42,091 nt of DNA. Origin: Clostridia bacterium (GTDB lineage: Bacteria; Bacillota; Clostridia; Oscillospirales; Acutalibacteraceae). Location of the stretch: NCBI GenBank assembly GCA_017473925.1, contig JAFUIY010000023.1, positions 1-42,091 on the forward strand. Direction: 5' to 3'. Numbering within the stretch: the stretch's first letter is position 1; each line of letters opens with the position of its first letter. Below the pieces are notes generated by a model. It had not been told where the DNA came from. It saw nothing but the letters and a program-made list of their open reading frames with translations, and did not search any database. Of this stretch, positions 1-7,205 are shown one piece after another. A program made the position numbers and the translations under genes.

Positions 1-34
1 ACAATATCTCTTGTTTTGTGTTATACTATTCATG

Positions 35-101
35 GTGATTGAGTCCTCTCTGTTTGATTTGTTTGTGGTGAACTTATTCTAACAGTTCTCAATCACTTTT
101 T
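35..101 (+). terminator. Long-stem hairpin followed by a T-run
   Basis: GTGATTGAG (35-43) pairs perfectly with CTCAATCAC (88-96) and is followed by TTTTT. The large loop holds a second possible hairpin (GAACT...AGTTC, about 71-89). A TATACT hexamer lies just upstream at 22-27. It could be the terminator of a gene left of the window or a short structured transcript of its own; the window edge hides the -35 region, so this cannot be settled. Confidence 0.4.
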
Positions 102-169
102 CTATTCTATTTTAGTCTCACATCTATTGTAACTCTACAATTGACAGACCCTTTGTGTAAAATTTCATG

Positions 170-198
170 TTGACTTTTTTGTGATAATATTGTACTTT
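170..198 (+). promoter_or_regulatory. Putative sigma-A promoter of the cohesin/dockerin cluster
   Basis: TTGACT at 170-175 and TACTTT at 193-198 are separated by 17 bp, which would start transcription about 25 nt before the first start codon. The -10 match is only moderate. A second TTGACA at 141-146 has no good -10 partner. Confidence 0.4.
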
Positions 199-231
199 AT
201 AAGTAATATGTCTTTCCGGAGGAATTATTTT

Positions 232-1014
232 ATGAAAAAAAGAATTTCAGCTTTATTGATAACAGTAGTAATGCTTATGTGTTGTTGTCTGAGCGTATCA
301 GCAGCAGATCCTTCAATTTCATATGATGTGGCTTATGACTCAGGTAAAAAGGTTGTAACAGTCACACTTTTCGTCGAAAATGCGGTAGGACTTGAGGCTG
401 CAGACCTGAATCTGGCATACAACACAGATATGTATGAATATGTTGAGGTCGTGCAGGCAGATATAGGTGATAATAATATGGTTGTTGCAGGTAAGGCGGC
501 AACTGATGATGGTCTTGTCACATGTTCAGTTATTTTTATGGAAGCGTGTGAAGCATCACAGCTTGATGATAAGGGCAGACTTGAGCTTGCAACATTCTCA
601 TTCAGCCCCAGAACTGCTGATTATGATACCGAAGATTTCTGTTACTGGTCATCTTCATATGCTATAGGAAATGTAAACCTTGCAGATGAGCTCAATATTG
701 TCGGCAAGGCTGACCTTATGGAAGACCGCACAGATGCTGTCACATATCTCATGACAACAACAAACAAGGACTCAACAACAAAGGGCGGCACTGAAGGTAT
801 TTCAGGCGACCTTGGTTCAAAGTGGTATGTCTATGTTATTGCAGGTGTTCTTGCCGTTGGTGCTATAGCCGGTATCGCTGTTGTTGCAATCAGAAGCAGT
901 CATAATGAAGATGATGACAGCAAAGATGAAAGCAAAGAGGATAAGGATATCAAAGAAGACAGTAAAGAAAAAGAAACTGAAGAAGAAAAATCTGAAGAAG
1001 ACACAGAAGATTGA
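232..1014 (+). CDS. Cohesin-like domain protein with C-terminal membrane anchor
   Basis: The protein has 260 aa from ATG 232, chosen because GGAGGA lies 8 nt upstream at 218-223 and a signal peptide follows at once (residues 1-25, ending SVSAA). Residues about 27-162 resemble the cohesin/carbohydrate-binding-module fold: alternating hydrophobic beta strands, a GLEAADLNLAYN stretch typical of cohesin strands, and LATFSF near the end. A Thr/Ser/Gly linker (about 173-197), one transmembrane helix (about 199-220) and a very acidic Glu/Asp/Lys tail (221-260) follow. The predicted topology puts the cohesin-like domain outside and the tail in the cytosol. Unlike most scaffoldins it has a single module and no LPXTG sorting signal. 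It leads a cluster with a dockerin protein 0.9 kb downstream, which is the natural partner candidate. The cohesin assignment is from sequence pattern only. Confidence 0.65.
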   Translation: MKKRISALLITVVMLMCCCLSVSAADPSISYDVAYDSGKKVVTVTLFVENAVGLEAADLNLAYNTDMYEYVEVVQADIGDNNMVVAGKAATDDGLVTCSVIFMEACEASQLDDKGRLELATFSFSPRTADYDTEDFCYWSSSYAIGNVNLADELNIVGKADLMEDRTDAVTYLMTTTNKDSTTKGGTEGISGDLGSKWYVYVIAGVLAVGAIAGIAVVAIRSSHNEDDDSKDESKEDKDIKEDSKEKETEEEKSEEDTED

Positions 1015-1022
1015 TTGTAATT

Positions 1023-1059
1023 CTATCCGGGCAGGGTGAAAATTCCCTTGTCCGGATAG
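1023..1059 (+). terminator. Imperfect hairpin after the cohesin-like gene
   Basis: CTATCCGG and CCGGATAG form the base of an imperfect stem, with CAGGG/CCCTTG above it. It starts 9 nt after the stop codon. There is no immediate T-run (the nearest TTTTT is at about 1074-1078), so termination may be partial. Confidence 0.45.
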
Positions 1060-1211
1060 GTTGATATATGGGATTTTTGCAATATTACCATAAAATACAT
1101 TTTATTATTCTATAAAAGAATAATAAAATAATATTATTATAGTATAATGTAATTTGACAGAATTCAGTCAGTTTGCGGGATGTATAAAAAGTATTATGGA
1201 AGAGTGAGAAA

Positions 1212-1958
1212 ATGAAACGGATAGTATCAATTATTTTTGCAATACTGTTCTGTCTGACATTGCCCGTTATGTGTTATGCTGACAACATATACATAGTTGA
1301 GGACGAAGAGGATGATTTTGTCCCTCAGATTCCTACAACAACCACAAAGCCTGCAGAAACTACAACGGCAGGAAAAACGGATTCCCTTTTCGGTGACATG
1401 GAAGGGCTTGATAATATTCTTGGTGACTTTTCCGGAATGCTCGGCAACGGAATTGATTCCATCCTTTCAGGCTTTGAAAACGGATTCGATTTTGATTTTA
1501 ATTCCGGCAACAGTGATGACCAGGAGCAGGGGAATAATCTTCAGCCGATTAATCCCGGTGAAGCGGAAACAGTAAAGCCTGCAGTCACAACATCACCTGA
1601 CAGTCAGACTCAGAACGGACAGGCTTCCGCACAGACGGAAGGTACAACAAAGCCTTCACAGGCTGATGCAGAGCTTCCTTCGGTGCTGATTGTCAATCAG
1701 GGTAACACCTCCGATGACCGTATTTCGGGAAGCACACTGACACTTCTTGTGTTTGTTGCGGCAATTGTCATAATCATTCTTGCAGGTGCAATCGTGCTTG
1801 TGATAATGACAAAACGGACAGAATACAATTCATCCGTCAGAAGCCGTTCAACCATTCCCGGTGTTGAACAACCCGGTGCACTTGCACAGTTCCTTGAAGA
1901 CGATATCAAGGATGACGGAAAAGACTACGGTAATATTAATTATTGGGAAAATGAATGA
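1212..1958 (+). CDS. Single-pass membrane protein with Thr-rich extracellular region, unknown function
   Basis: The 248-aa protein has a signal peptide (residues 1-23, ending MCYA) and an acidic start to the mature chain. Low-complexity segments rich in Thr, Pro and Gly flank a GF/D-rich stretch (about 60-100). One transmembrane helix lies at about 176-199, followed by a 49-residue cytosolic tail that ends in an acidic, Tyr-containing segment. I recognise no catalytic domain. The stop overlaps the next start as ATGA (1955-1958), so it is probably translationally coupled to the dockerin gene. The Thr-rich linkers match those of its neighbours, which suggests a shared location at the cell surface. 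The site upstream of ATG 1212 is a weak GGAAGAG. Confidence 0.7.
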   Translation: MKRIVSIIFAILFCLTLPVMCYADNIYIVEDEEDDFVPQIPTTTTKPAETTTAGKTDSLFGDMEGLDNILGDFSGMLGNGIDSILSGFENGFDFDFNSGNSDDQEQGNNLQPINPGEAETVKPAVTTSPDSQTQNGQASAQTEGTTKPSQADAELPSVLIVNQGNTSDDRISGSTLTLLVFVAAIVIIILAGAIVLVIMTKRTEYNSSVRSRSTIPGVEQPGALAQFLEDDIKDDGKDYGNINYWENE

Positions 1959-2731
1959 TGAAAAAGCTTAATTTCAGAATCGTTATTACGGCTGTGCTTA
2001 TACTTGCAATGGGTTGCACATTCGGTGCTGCAGGGGTGTCTGCACTGTCACCGGACGGCGAAAGCATTCTCAGTGAGCTTGCTTCTGCAGGCACATCTCT
2101 GGGAATCAATATCGACGGCATTGTCAGCACAACGGCAACAACCACGGTGCCCTCTTATTCAGGCAATGCTCAGAATGACCTTGCTGAATTCCTCGACAGT
2201 CTCGGTTTTGATTACAGCGAAGCATCAATTATTGAAATTACGGATTACATCCTCAACAGACATGGTACTTTTGAGGACTGGATACATGACAGATACGGTG
2301 AAGATGTGAATGTTCCCGTTTCAGTCAGAGGAATGACAACAACGGAAATTGTCATGTTCCTGATGGGTAATATCCTTTACCCGGACCAGACAAGAGCGAC
2401 TACTACAAAATATGTTTTTTCCACAAACGGAAGATACACAACCACAACAAAGCCTGAAACCACAACACATGAAGCTGTGACAGTGCCTACGGCAACCCGT
2501 GACAATGAAACGACCACAGCTGAAACAGTAAAATACCTTAACGGTGATGTTGACAATGACGGTAAGGTCTCGGCATCTGATGCAAGGCTGACACTCCGTG
2601 CGGGGGCAGGGCTTGAAAAGCTTTCACCGCCTGCGGCAGAAGCTGCAGATGTCAACGGTGACGGTCGTATAACGGCAAAGGATGCAAGAAGTATTCTCCG
2701 TTATGCGGCAAGACTCTCAGACGGATTCTGA
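1955..2731 (+). CDS. Secreted protein with C-terminal type I dockerin
   Basis: The 258-aa protein starts at ATG 1955, inside the end of the preceding gene, or at the second Met (1958). Residues 1-30 form a signal peptide. A helical region (about 35-140, including a DLAEFLDSLGFDY segment) has no family I recognise. Thr-rich linkers follow (about 148-192). The last 64 residues hold two calcium-loop repeats, DVDNDGKVSASDARLTLR and DVNGDGRITAKDARSILR, the duplicated F-hand pattern that defines type I dockerins. Asp/Asn are at the calcium-binding positions and a conserved Ala-Arg pair follows each loop. Dockerins bind cohesins, and a cohesin-like protein is encoded three genes upstream; that pairing is an inference. 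No glycoside hydrolase domain is visible, so it may be structural or an adaptor. Confidence 0.85.
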   Translation: MMKKLNFRIVITAVLILAMGCTFGAAGVSALSPDGESILSELASAGTSLGINIDGIVSTTATTTVPSYSGNAQNDLAEFLDSLGFDYSEASIIEITDYILNRHGTFEDWIHDRYGEDVNVPVSVRGMTTTEIVMFLMGNILYPDQTRATTTKYVFSTNGRYTTTTKPETTTHEAVTVPTATRDNETTTAETVKYLNGDVDNDGKVSASDARLTLRAGAGLEKLSPPAAEAADVNGDGRITAKDARSILRYAARLSDGF

Positions 2732-2777
2732 TATTGAATATAAACGGCAGGAACTCACTTACAAGAGGAGAATGTTC

Positions 2778-3911
2778 ATGAAAAATTGCCTTAAAAAAAT
2801 AATGATCTGCGTAATGGCTGTTGCCTGTGCATGCAGTGTACATATTTCGGTCAATGCGGCTCCCAATGACAATCCCCTTAACTGGGATGCTATCGGGAAT
2901 CTTATTTCCAGTCTTTTGAATCCTAACAATACAACTCAGCCCGCAGAAACAACAACTGTCGCTGACCCTAATACGACAACTGCTCCGAATGCCACAACAA
3001 CTGACCCTGTCAACAACATGGGAACGGGGACTGTTCCGTCTTCATCAACAACAAACTATCCTACAGTGGCTCCCAATCAGGATCCCGTAGGCGAGCTTAC
3101 AACAGTGCCTCACACTACAGAGCCCTTCGGCGAAGAGGATTCTTCTTACGGCTCTCTCATCGGTCTTCTTGAGCAGGACTCTGCAGCAGTGATTGTACAG
3201 ACTCCTACTGAAACATTCACTCTCAATGCAGGACTTGTTGTCAACAACGGCGAAGATGATGACGGCTTCACCTGGCAGCAGGCAGCCCTTATAGCGGCAG
3301 CAGTTCTCTTTGTTATTCTTGCAGCTCTTATTGGTGCACTTATCGTGCAGAGAAGCAAGAGAATCAAGGAAGAAGAGGAAGACAGACGCAGACAGAACAA
3401 CATGGCTTCGTCCTCATCATCAGCTCCCGTACCTGTTGAAGTTATGACTCCCGAAAGAATTGCAGAGCTTCTCGGCTCAGCAGTCAATGCAAACCGTACT
3501 TCAGCTCCTTCACCTGCACCGTCAGCTCCCGTTGATATGCTCAATATGACAAGTGAGGAATCAGCAGCGGCAATCAAGGCTGCAATCCTTATGGGACAGC
3601 TTTCACATTCATATTCAGATCCTCTTATCAGAAAATATACTGAAGAGCCCGTTATGTTCTCACCCGTTTCAAAGGTTAATCTTGATGATGGTGTTACGGG
3701 TGCCCAGATTCTTGAAGCAACTGACTCAATGCTCAGTGATATCACAGGTAATGAGAAATACGCTTCGGATATAAGCGGTCTTCATGTTTCAACAGATAAC
3801 ATTGATGACATTCTTGCTGAGGATGCTCCCGCAAAGGTATGCCCCGAATGTCAGAATCCCGTTCCGGCAGGCGACGTCTTCTGCCATGCATGCGGTGCAT
3901 ATGTAGGATAA
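2778..3911 (+). CDS. Single-pass membrane protein with Thr-rich ectodomain and cytosolic C-terminal zinc ribbon
   Basis: The start is ATG 2778, 7 nt after AAGAGGAG (2763-2770); ATG 2772 is too close to that site. The product has 377 aa. Residues 1-28 are a signal peptide. A Thr/Asn/Pro-rich ectodomain follows to about 165, then a transmembrane helix (about 168-190) with a basic stop-transfer segment (QRSKR). The cytosolic half contains an acidic/basic coiled stretch, a Ser/Pro/Ala linker and a region with conserved-looking helices. The last 23 residues carry CPEC and CHAC, a zinc-ribbon motif with four Cys. Such ribbons usually act in nucleic-acid or protein binding inside the cell. It closes the cohesin/dockerin cluster, 46 nt after the dockerin gene. 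The function is unknown to me. Confidence 0.75.
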   Translation: MKNCLKKIMICVMAVACACSVHISVNAAPNDNPLNWDAIGNLISSLLNPNNTTQPAETTTVADPNTTTAPNATTTDPVNNMGTGTVPSSSTTNYPTVAPNQDPVGELTTVPHTTEPFGEEDSSYGSLIGLLEQDSAAVIVQTPTETFTLNAGLVVNNGEDDDGFTWQQAALIAAAVLFVILAALIGALIVQRSKRIKEEEEDRRRQNNMASSSSSAPVPVEVMTPERIAELLGSAVNANRTSAPSPAPSAPVDMLNMTSEESAAAIKAAILMGQLSHSYSDPLIRKYTEEPVMFSPVSKVNLDDGVTGAQILEATDSMLSDITGNEKYASDISGLHVSTDNIDDILAEDAPAKVCPECQNPVPAGDVFCHACGAYVG

Positions 3912-3939
3912 AATGATCTTCTGAATAGTGTATATTATG

Positions 3940-3963
3940 CCCGGATTTATTCCGGGTTTTTTT
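3940..3963 (+). terminator. Rho-independent terminator of the surface cluster
   Basis: CCCGGA (3940-3945) pairs with TCCGGG (3951-3956) around TTTAT, followed directly by seven T. It lies about 28 nt after the zinc-ribbon gene. Confidence 0.85.
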
Positions 3964-4079
3964 GTATAACAGAAAACATATTTCAGTATATTTAAACGAT
4001 TATATGTACTATTGATTTGTTTTTCGGATACGTTGGTTGTCGAAAACAGATCAATTATTTTTTTCCTGACAGTTATTTG

Positions 4080-4108
4080 TTGACAAGTAATAAAAAAAAA
4101 GGTATTAT
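4080..4108 (+). promoter_or_regulatory. Sigma-A promoter of the WG-repeat lipoproteins
   Basis: TTGACA (4080-4085) is followed after 17 bp by TATTAT (4103-4108). The predicted transcript leaves a leader of about 50 nt before ATG 4167. Confidence 0.7.
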
Positions 4109-4166
4109 ATTGTTGAATTATAAAATATTTTATGATTTGCAGTTTTTTTTGTAAGGGAATGATTTC

Positions 4167-5642
4167 ATGAAAAAGATTACAGCGTTATTACTGTCATTGA
4201 TTATTGTTTTCAGCTTCAGCGGATGCTTTAGTCTTCCCGATGATTATGTCGAGAAAGATAATTCTGTTGAAGAAATTGAAAGTGAAAAAAAAGATAATGA
4301 CGATGATAACGGCAAAAAAGAAAACGATGCGGATGCATCCCTTGAATCTGAGCTGATTTTTTCATTCAACGAAAAGCTTGAATATGTCGGAGATGAGGCC
4401 TTGGTTTATGTTAAAGATGATAAATACGGTATCATAACTTCCGATGGAGATATTCTTGACGCTGAGTATACAGATTATATAGCTCTCCAGGATGACCATT
4501 TTAATGTGTCAAGAAAAGTTGTTACAGACTATAACAATCCTGCAAATGTGAATGTCACAGGGGTTATAAACAAAAAGGGAGAAATGGTTGTTCCTGAAAA
4601 GTATTACGGAGCAGAAGCACTCAATGACAGACTTTTTGTTGTGTACACTGTGGATGGCATTGTTACTGATAAAGAACAAGCTGTTACATATCGTTCTGAA
4701 TCAGGAGATCAGTATGATTTCTCATATCCCTCTGACGGTGATACTCTTTACAGCGGAAAATGGGAAATCTATGATGCAAAAGTTAATGCTGTCATTCCCG
4801 GACTTTCAGGTACAAAAATGGATGACATCAGTGCACACGGTAATGTTATTGATGTTAATTGGGAAAAAGAATATTTTGTTGACGGAAGTGAACTCAGCGA
4901 GGATATAATAGTATATTCCAACGGCTGCTATGAAGACAGAAGCAACAAGGAAAAATACATCATGTATGATGAGAATTCAGTAAAGCTTTTTGAATACAAT
5001 CATGATGAAATCCGTATTTCCGGTCCGTTCTGGAGCAGTCCTGATTATTTTTCTGTTTATGATGATTCGCATAAATATTATGTCATGGATAAGTCCGGTA
5101 ATATTATTTCGGAAGCATTTTCAGAATATATTTCAGATCTGTATCTTGATAAATATGTTGCGATAGAAAAGAATTCATGTTATCAGGTGTTTGACTTTGA
5201 CGGTAATGAAATTATTGCACCCACATATACAAATATTGATGTAGATGAGATTTTCGGCGTGGAAATTCTTCTTATGAGTAACGGTACAGAGTATGCTTAT
5301 ATGGATGCAGACGGAAAAATGCTTGCGTCAACACCTGCAGATGAGGAATACGAAGTTTCTGAGATGGTTATTGCAAAAAAGAACAATAACATCAAAGACT
5401 GTTTTAATGTCAGTACCGGCAAGTTCGATCTGGAACACACTTCACCGATGTGGCTTCCCTGGTGTGTTGAAACTTCACAGGAATCAAACGGAATTAAATA
5501 CGGTGCTGCAGATATACTTTCAGGCAAAGAGCTTGTTGAATGTAAATATAACAAGTTGTATGTTTTCGGTGACAGAATTGTAGCCTATGATGCAGTTGAT
5601 GCCGATAATAGTTACGATGTATATCAGATAACTGCGAAATAA
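4167..5642 (+). CDS. Lipoprotein with WG-like repeats (paralogue A)
   Basis: The 491-aa protein has a lipoprotein signal peptide ending FSGC, with lipid-modified Cys at residue 20. A charged Asp/Glu/Lys linker follows (about 28-60). The rest consists of repeats of the form hydrophobic-x-(D/N)xxGxxI with a conserved YxxI or YxxY partner, for example KYGIITSDGDILDAEYTDY, YVMDKSGNIISEAF and FDFDGNEIIAPTYTNI. This is the WG/KWG-repeat pattern that builds beta-propeller-like surfaces. It should sit on the outer face of the membrane. AAGGGA at 4153-4158 supports the start. The next gene is a close paralogue in the same orientation, so the pair arose by tandem duplication. No enzymatic motif is visible; ligand or partner binding is the likely role. 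Confidence 0.75.
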   Translation: MKKITALLLSLIIVFSFSGCFSLPDDYVEKDNSVEEIESEKKDNDDDNGKKENDADASLESELIFSFNEKLEYVGDEALVYVKDDKYGIITSDGDILDAEYTDYIALQDDHFNVSRKVVTDYNNPANVNVTGVINKKGEMVVPEKYYGAEALNDRLFVVYTVDGIVTDKEQAVTYRSESGDQYDFSYPSDGDTLYSGKWEIYDAKVNAVIPGLSGTKMDDISAHGNVIDVNWEKEYFVDGSELSEDIIVYSNGCYEDRSNKEKYIMYDENSVKLFEYNHDEIRISGPFWSSPDYFSVYDDSHKYYVMDKSGNIISEAFSEYISDLYLDKYVAIEKNSCYQVFDFDGNEIIAPTYTNIDVDEIFGVEILLMSNGTEYAYMDADGKMLASTPADEEYEVSEMVIAKKNNNIKDCFNVSTGKFDLEHTSPMWLPWCVETSQESNGIKYGAADILSGKELVECKYNKLYVFGDRIVAYDAVDADNSYDVYQITAK

Positions 5643-5705
5643 TATTTACAGACACAGAAAACCTGTTTACAGGAAAAATATTTTGTAAAAAAAGGAATGG
5701 TTGTT

Positions 5706-7166
5706 GTGAAAAAAATAATTGCTTTATTACTCGGACTTGTTATGATTTTCAGCTTCAGCGGCTGCTTCAGTCTGCCTGAAGATTATGAAGATAACAACGA
5801 TGATGTTGTTAATGATTCTGACGAGGAAGAAACAAAGAAAAAGGAAGACGACAAAGGTGATGCGGAAGATGCCCGTCTTGTTGCTGATAAAATTGACAAT
5901 TTCGATTTCGAAATAACAGAGTGGAACGGTACTTCGGCAGTTTGCAAAAAAGGCAGTGAATATGCCCTTGTTTCTGCAGAAGGTGAGGTCAGCGAAAACA
6001 CATTCACACTTGTTGATTATATATCTGATGGATATTATGCTGTTTCTACCGAAAAAACAGAACTGACAACAGAGCCGGAATCAAGAAATGTTTTTGGTGT
6101 TGCAGGTGTTGATGGCGAAATTATTGTTCCTGAGAAATATGCACATATCAAGTGCCTCAATGACAGATTTTTCCTTGTAACCAGCGTAACTGAAATAACA
6201 GAAGATAAGGATGACGCAATTCTTTACCTTACAGACGACATGTTTTCACTTGAAGCTTCTGAAGATGATATTCTTTATGCCGGTAAGTGGGAAGTTTATG
6301 ATGTTGAGGAAGAGGATGTCATTCCTGACCTCTCGGGAGACGAACCCACAAATGTAACAGCATATGAAAACATAATCAGTGTTGATTATGACGGATATTA
6401 TAAGGCTGACGGTAACGAATTGCCTGACAGTGCAGAGGTTTTTAAGAACGGATGCTACAGTATCGAAGAAGACGACAATGTAACAGTTTACAATGAAGAC
6501 TATAAAAAACTGTTTTCAAGTAAAGATGATTTCTATATCTATGAAAGTGCTGAAAGCAGTCCCGATTATTTTATTGCCGAAGATTATGATTCGGACGGGC
6601 AGTACCTGATGGACAAAAAAGGCAATAAGGTTTCAGAAATAATTGAAGGCACTATAAGCGATGTATTGTTTGATGAATATATTGTTTCATATCAGGATAG
6701 CAAATACGGTCTTTATGATTTTGACGGTGAAGAAATCTTTGCCTGTGACTACAGATATATAGAAGTTGATACACAGTTCGGTATTGAAATCCTTGCTCTC
6801 AGGACAGACACAACCGTTACATACGCATACTGTGACGGTACAGAAATTGCAAAGGCAGAAGTTGAATCGGGTTCATACTTTGACTGTATGATTGCCGAAA
6901 CAGAAGACGGAGATGAGACTGTTTATTTCAACCTGGAAACAGGGGAATTCGATGTCAGAAATGCACGCCATATATATAATAACAACTGGTGTCTGGAATC
7001 AGAGACTGAAACTGATGATTCAACTAAATACGGTGTTGTTGATATAATTACAGGCGAGAGCCTCGTTGAGAATAAATATTCGGATATTGTTGCATTCGAA
7101 GGATATATTGTCGGAAATTGTGGTGACGGCACATATGATTTCTATGAAATAAAGGTTGAATATTAA
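5706..7166 (+). CDS. Lipoprotein with WG-like repeats (paralogue B)
   Basis: The start is placed at GTG 5706, 8 nt after AAAGGA. This gives a signal peptide nearly identical to that of paralogue A, ending in FSGC with Cys 20; ATG 5697 lies against the binding site and would only add three residues. The product has 486 aa. Layout matches the upstream gene: acidic linker, then WG-like repeats such as KYGLYDFDGEEIFACDY and YLMDKKGNKVSEII. Landmarks conserved in both copies include FSLPxDY after the lipobox, YAGKWEVYD/YSGKWEIYD, SSPDYF and a KYGVVDIITG or KYGAADILSG motif near the C-terminus. The gap to paralogue A is only 63 nt without a terminator, so both are probably one transcript. This copy is more acidic. 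Confidence 0.75.
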   Translation: MKKIIALLLGLVMIFSFSGCFSLPEDYEDNNDDVVNDSDEEETKKKEDDKGDAEDARLVADKIDNFDFEITEWNGTSAVCKKGSEYALVSAEGEVSENTFTLVDYISDGYYAVSTEKTELTTEPESRNVFGVAGVDGEIIVPEKYAHIKCLNDRFFLVTSVTEITEDKDDAILYLTDDMFSLEASEDDILYAGKWEVYDVEEEDVIPDLSGDEPTNVTAYENIISVDYDGYYKADGNELPDSAEVFKNGCYSIEEDDNVTVYNEDYKKLFSSKDDFYIYESAESSPDYFIAEDYDSDGQYLMDKKGNKVSEIIEGTISDVLFDEYIVSYQDSKYGLYDFDGEEIFACDYRYIEVDTQFGIEILALRTDTTVTYAYCDGTEIAKAEVESGSYFDCMIAETEDGDETVYFNLETGEFDVRNARHIYNNNWCLESETETDDSTKYGVVDIITGESLVENKYSDIVAFEGYIVGNCGDGTYDFYEIKVEY

Positions 7167-7172
7167 AAAACA

Positions 7173-7198
7173 GGAGGGTTGTCAAGTGACAGCCCTCC
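7173..7198. terminator. Bidirectional terminator between the lipoprotein pair and clpC
   Basis: GGAGGGTTGTC and GACAGCCCTCC form an 11-bp stem with one G-T pair and loop AAGT. T-rich sequence follows on the plus strand and six A precede it (7165-7170), which act as the T-run for clpC on the minus strand. Confidence 0.8.
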
Positions 7199-7205
7199 GT
7201 TGTTA

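Noticed and set aside
1101..1127. Perfect 11-bp palindrome TTTATTATTCT/AGAATAATAAA
   Set aside because: It is entirely A/T, so the stem would be too weak for a terminator, and it lies in generally AT-rich spacer.
3146..3745. 199-aa open frame on the minus strand
   Set aside because: It is a Ser/Ala-rich shadow of the zinc-ribbon membrane protein gene.
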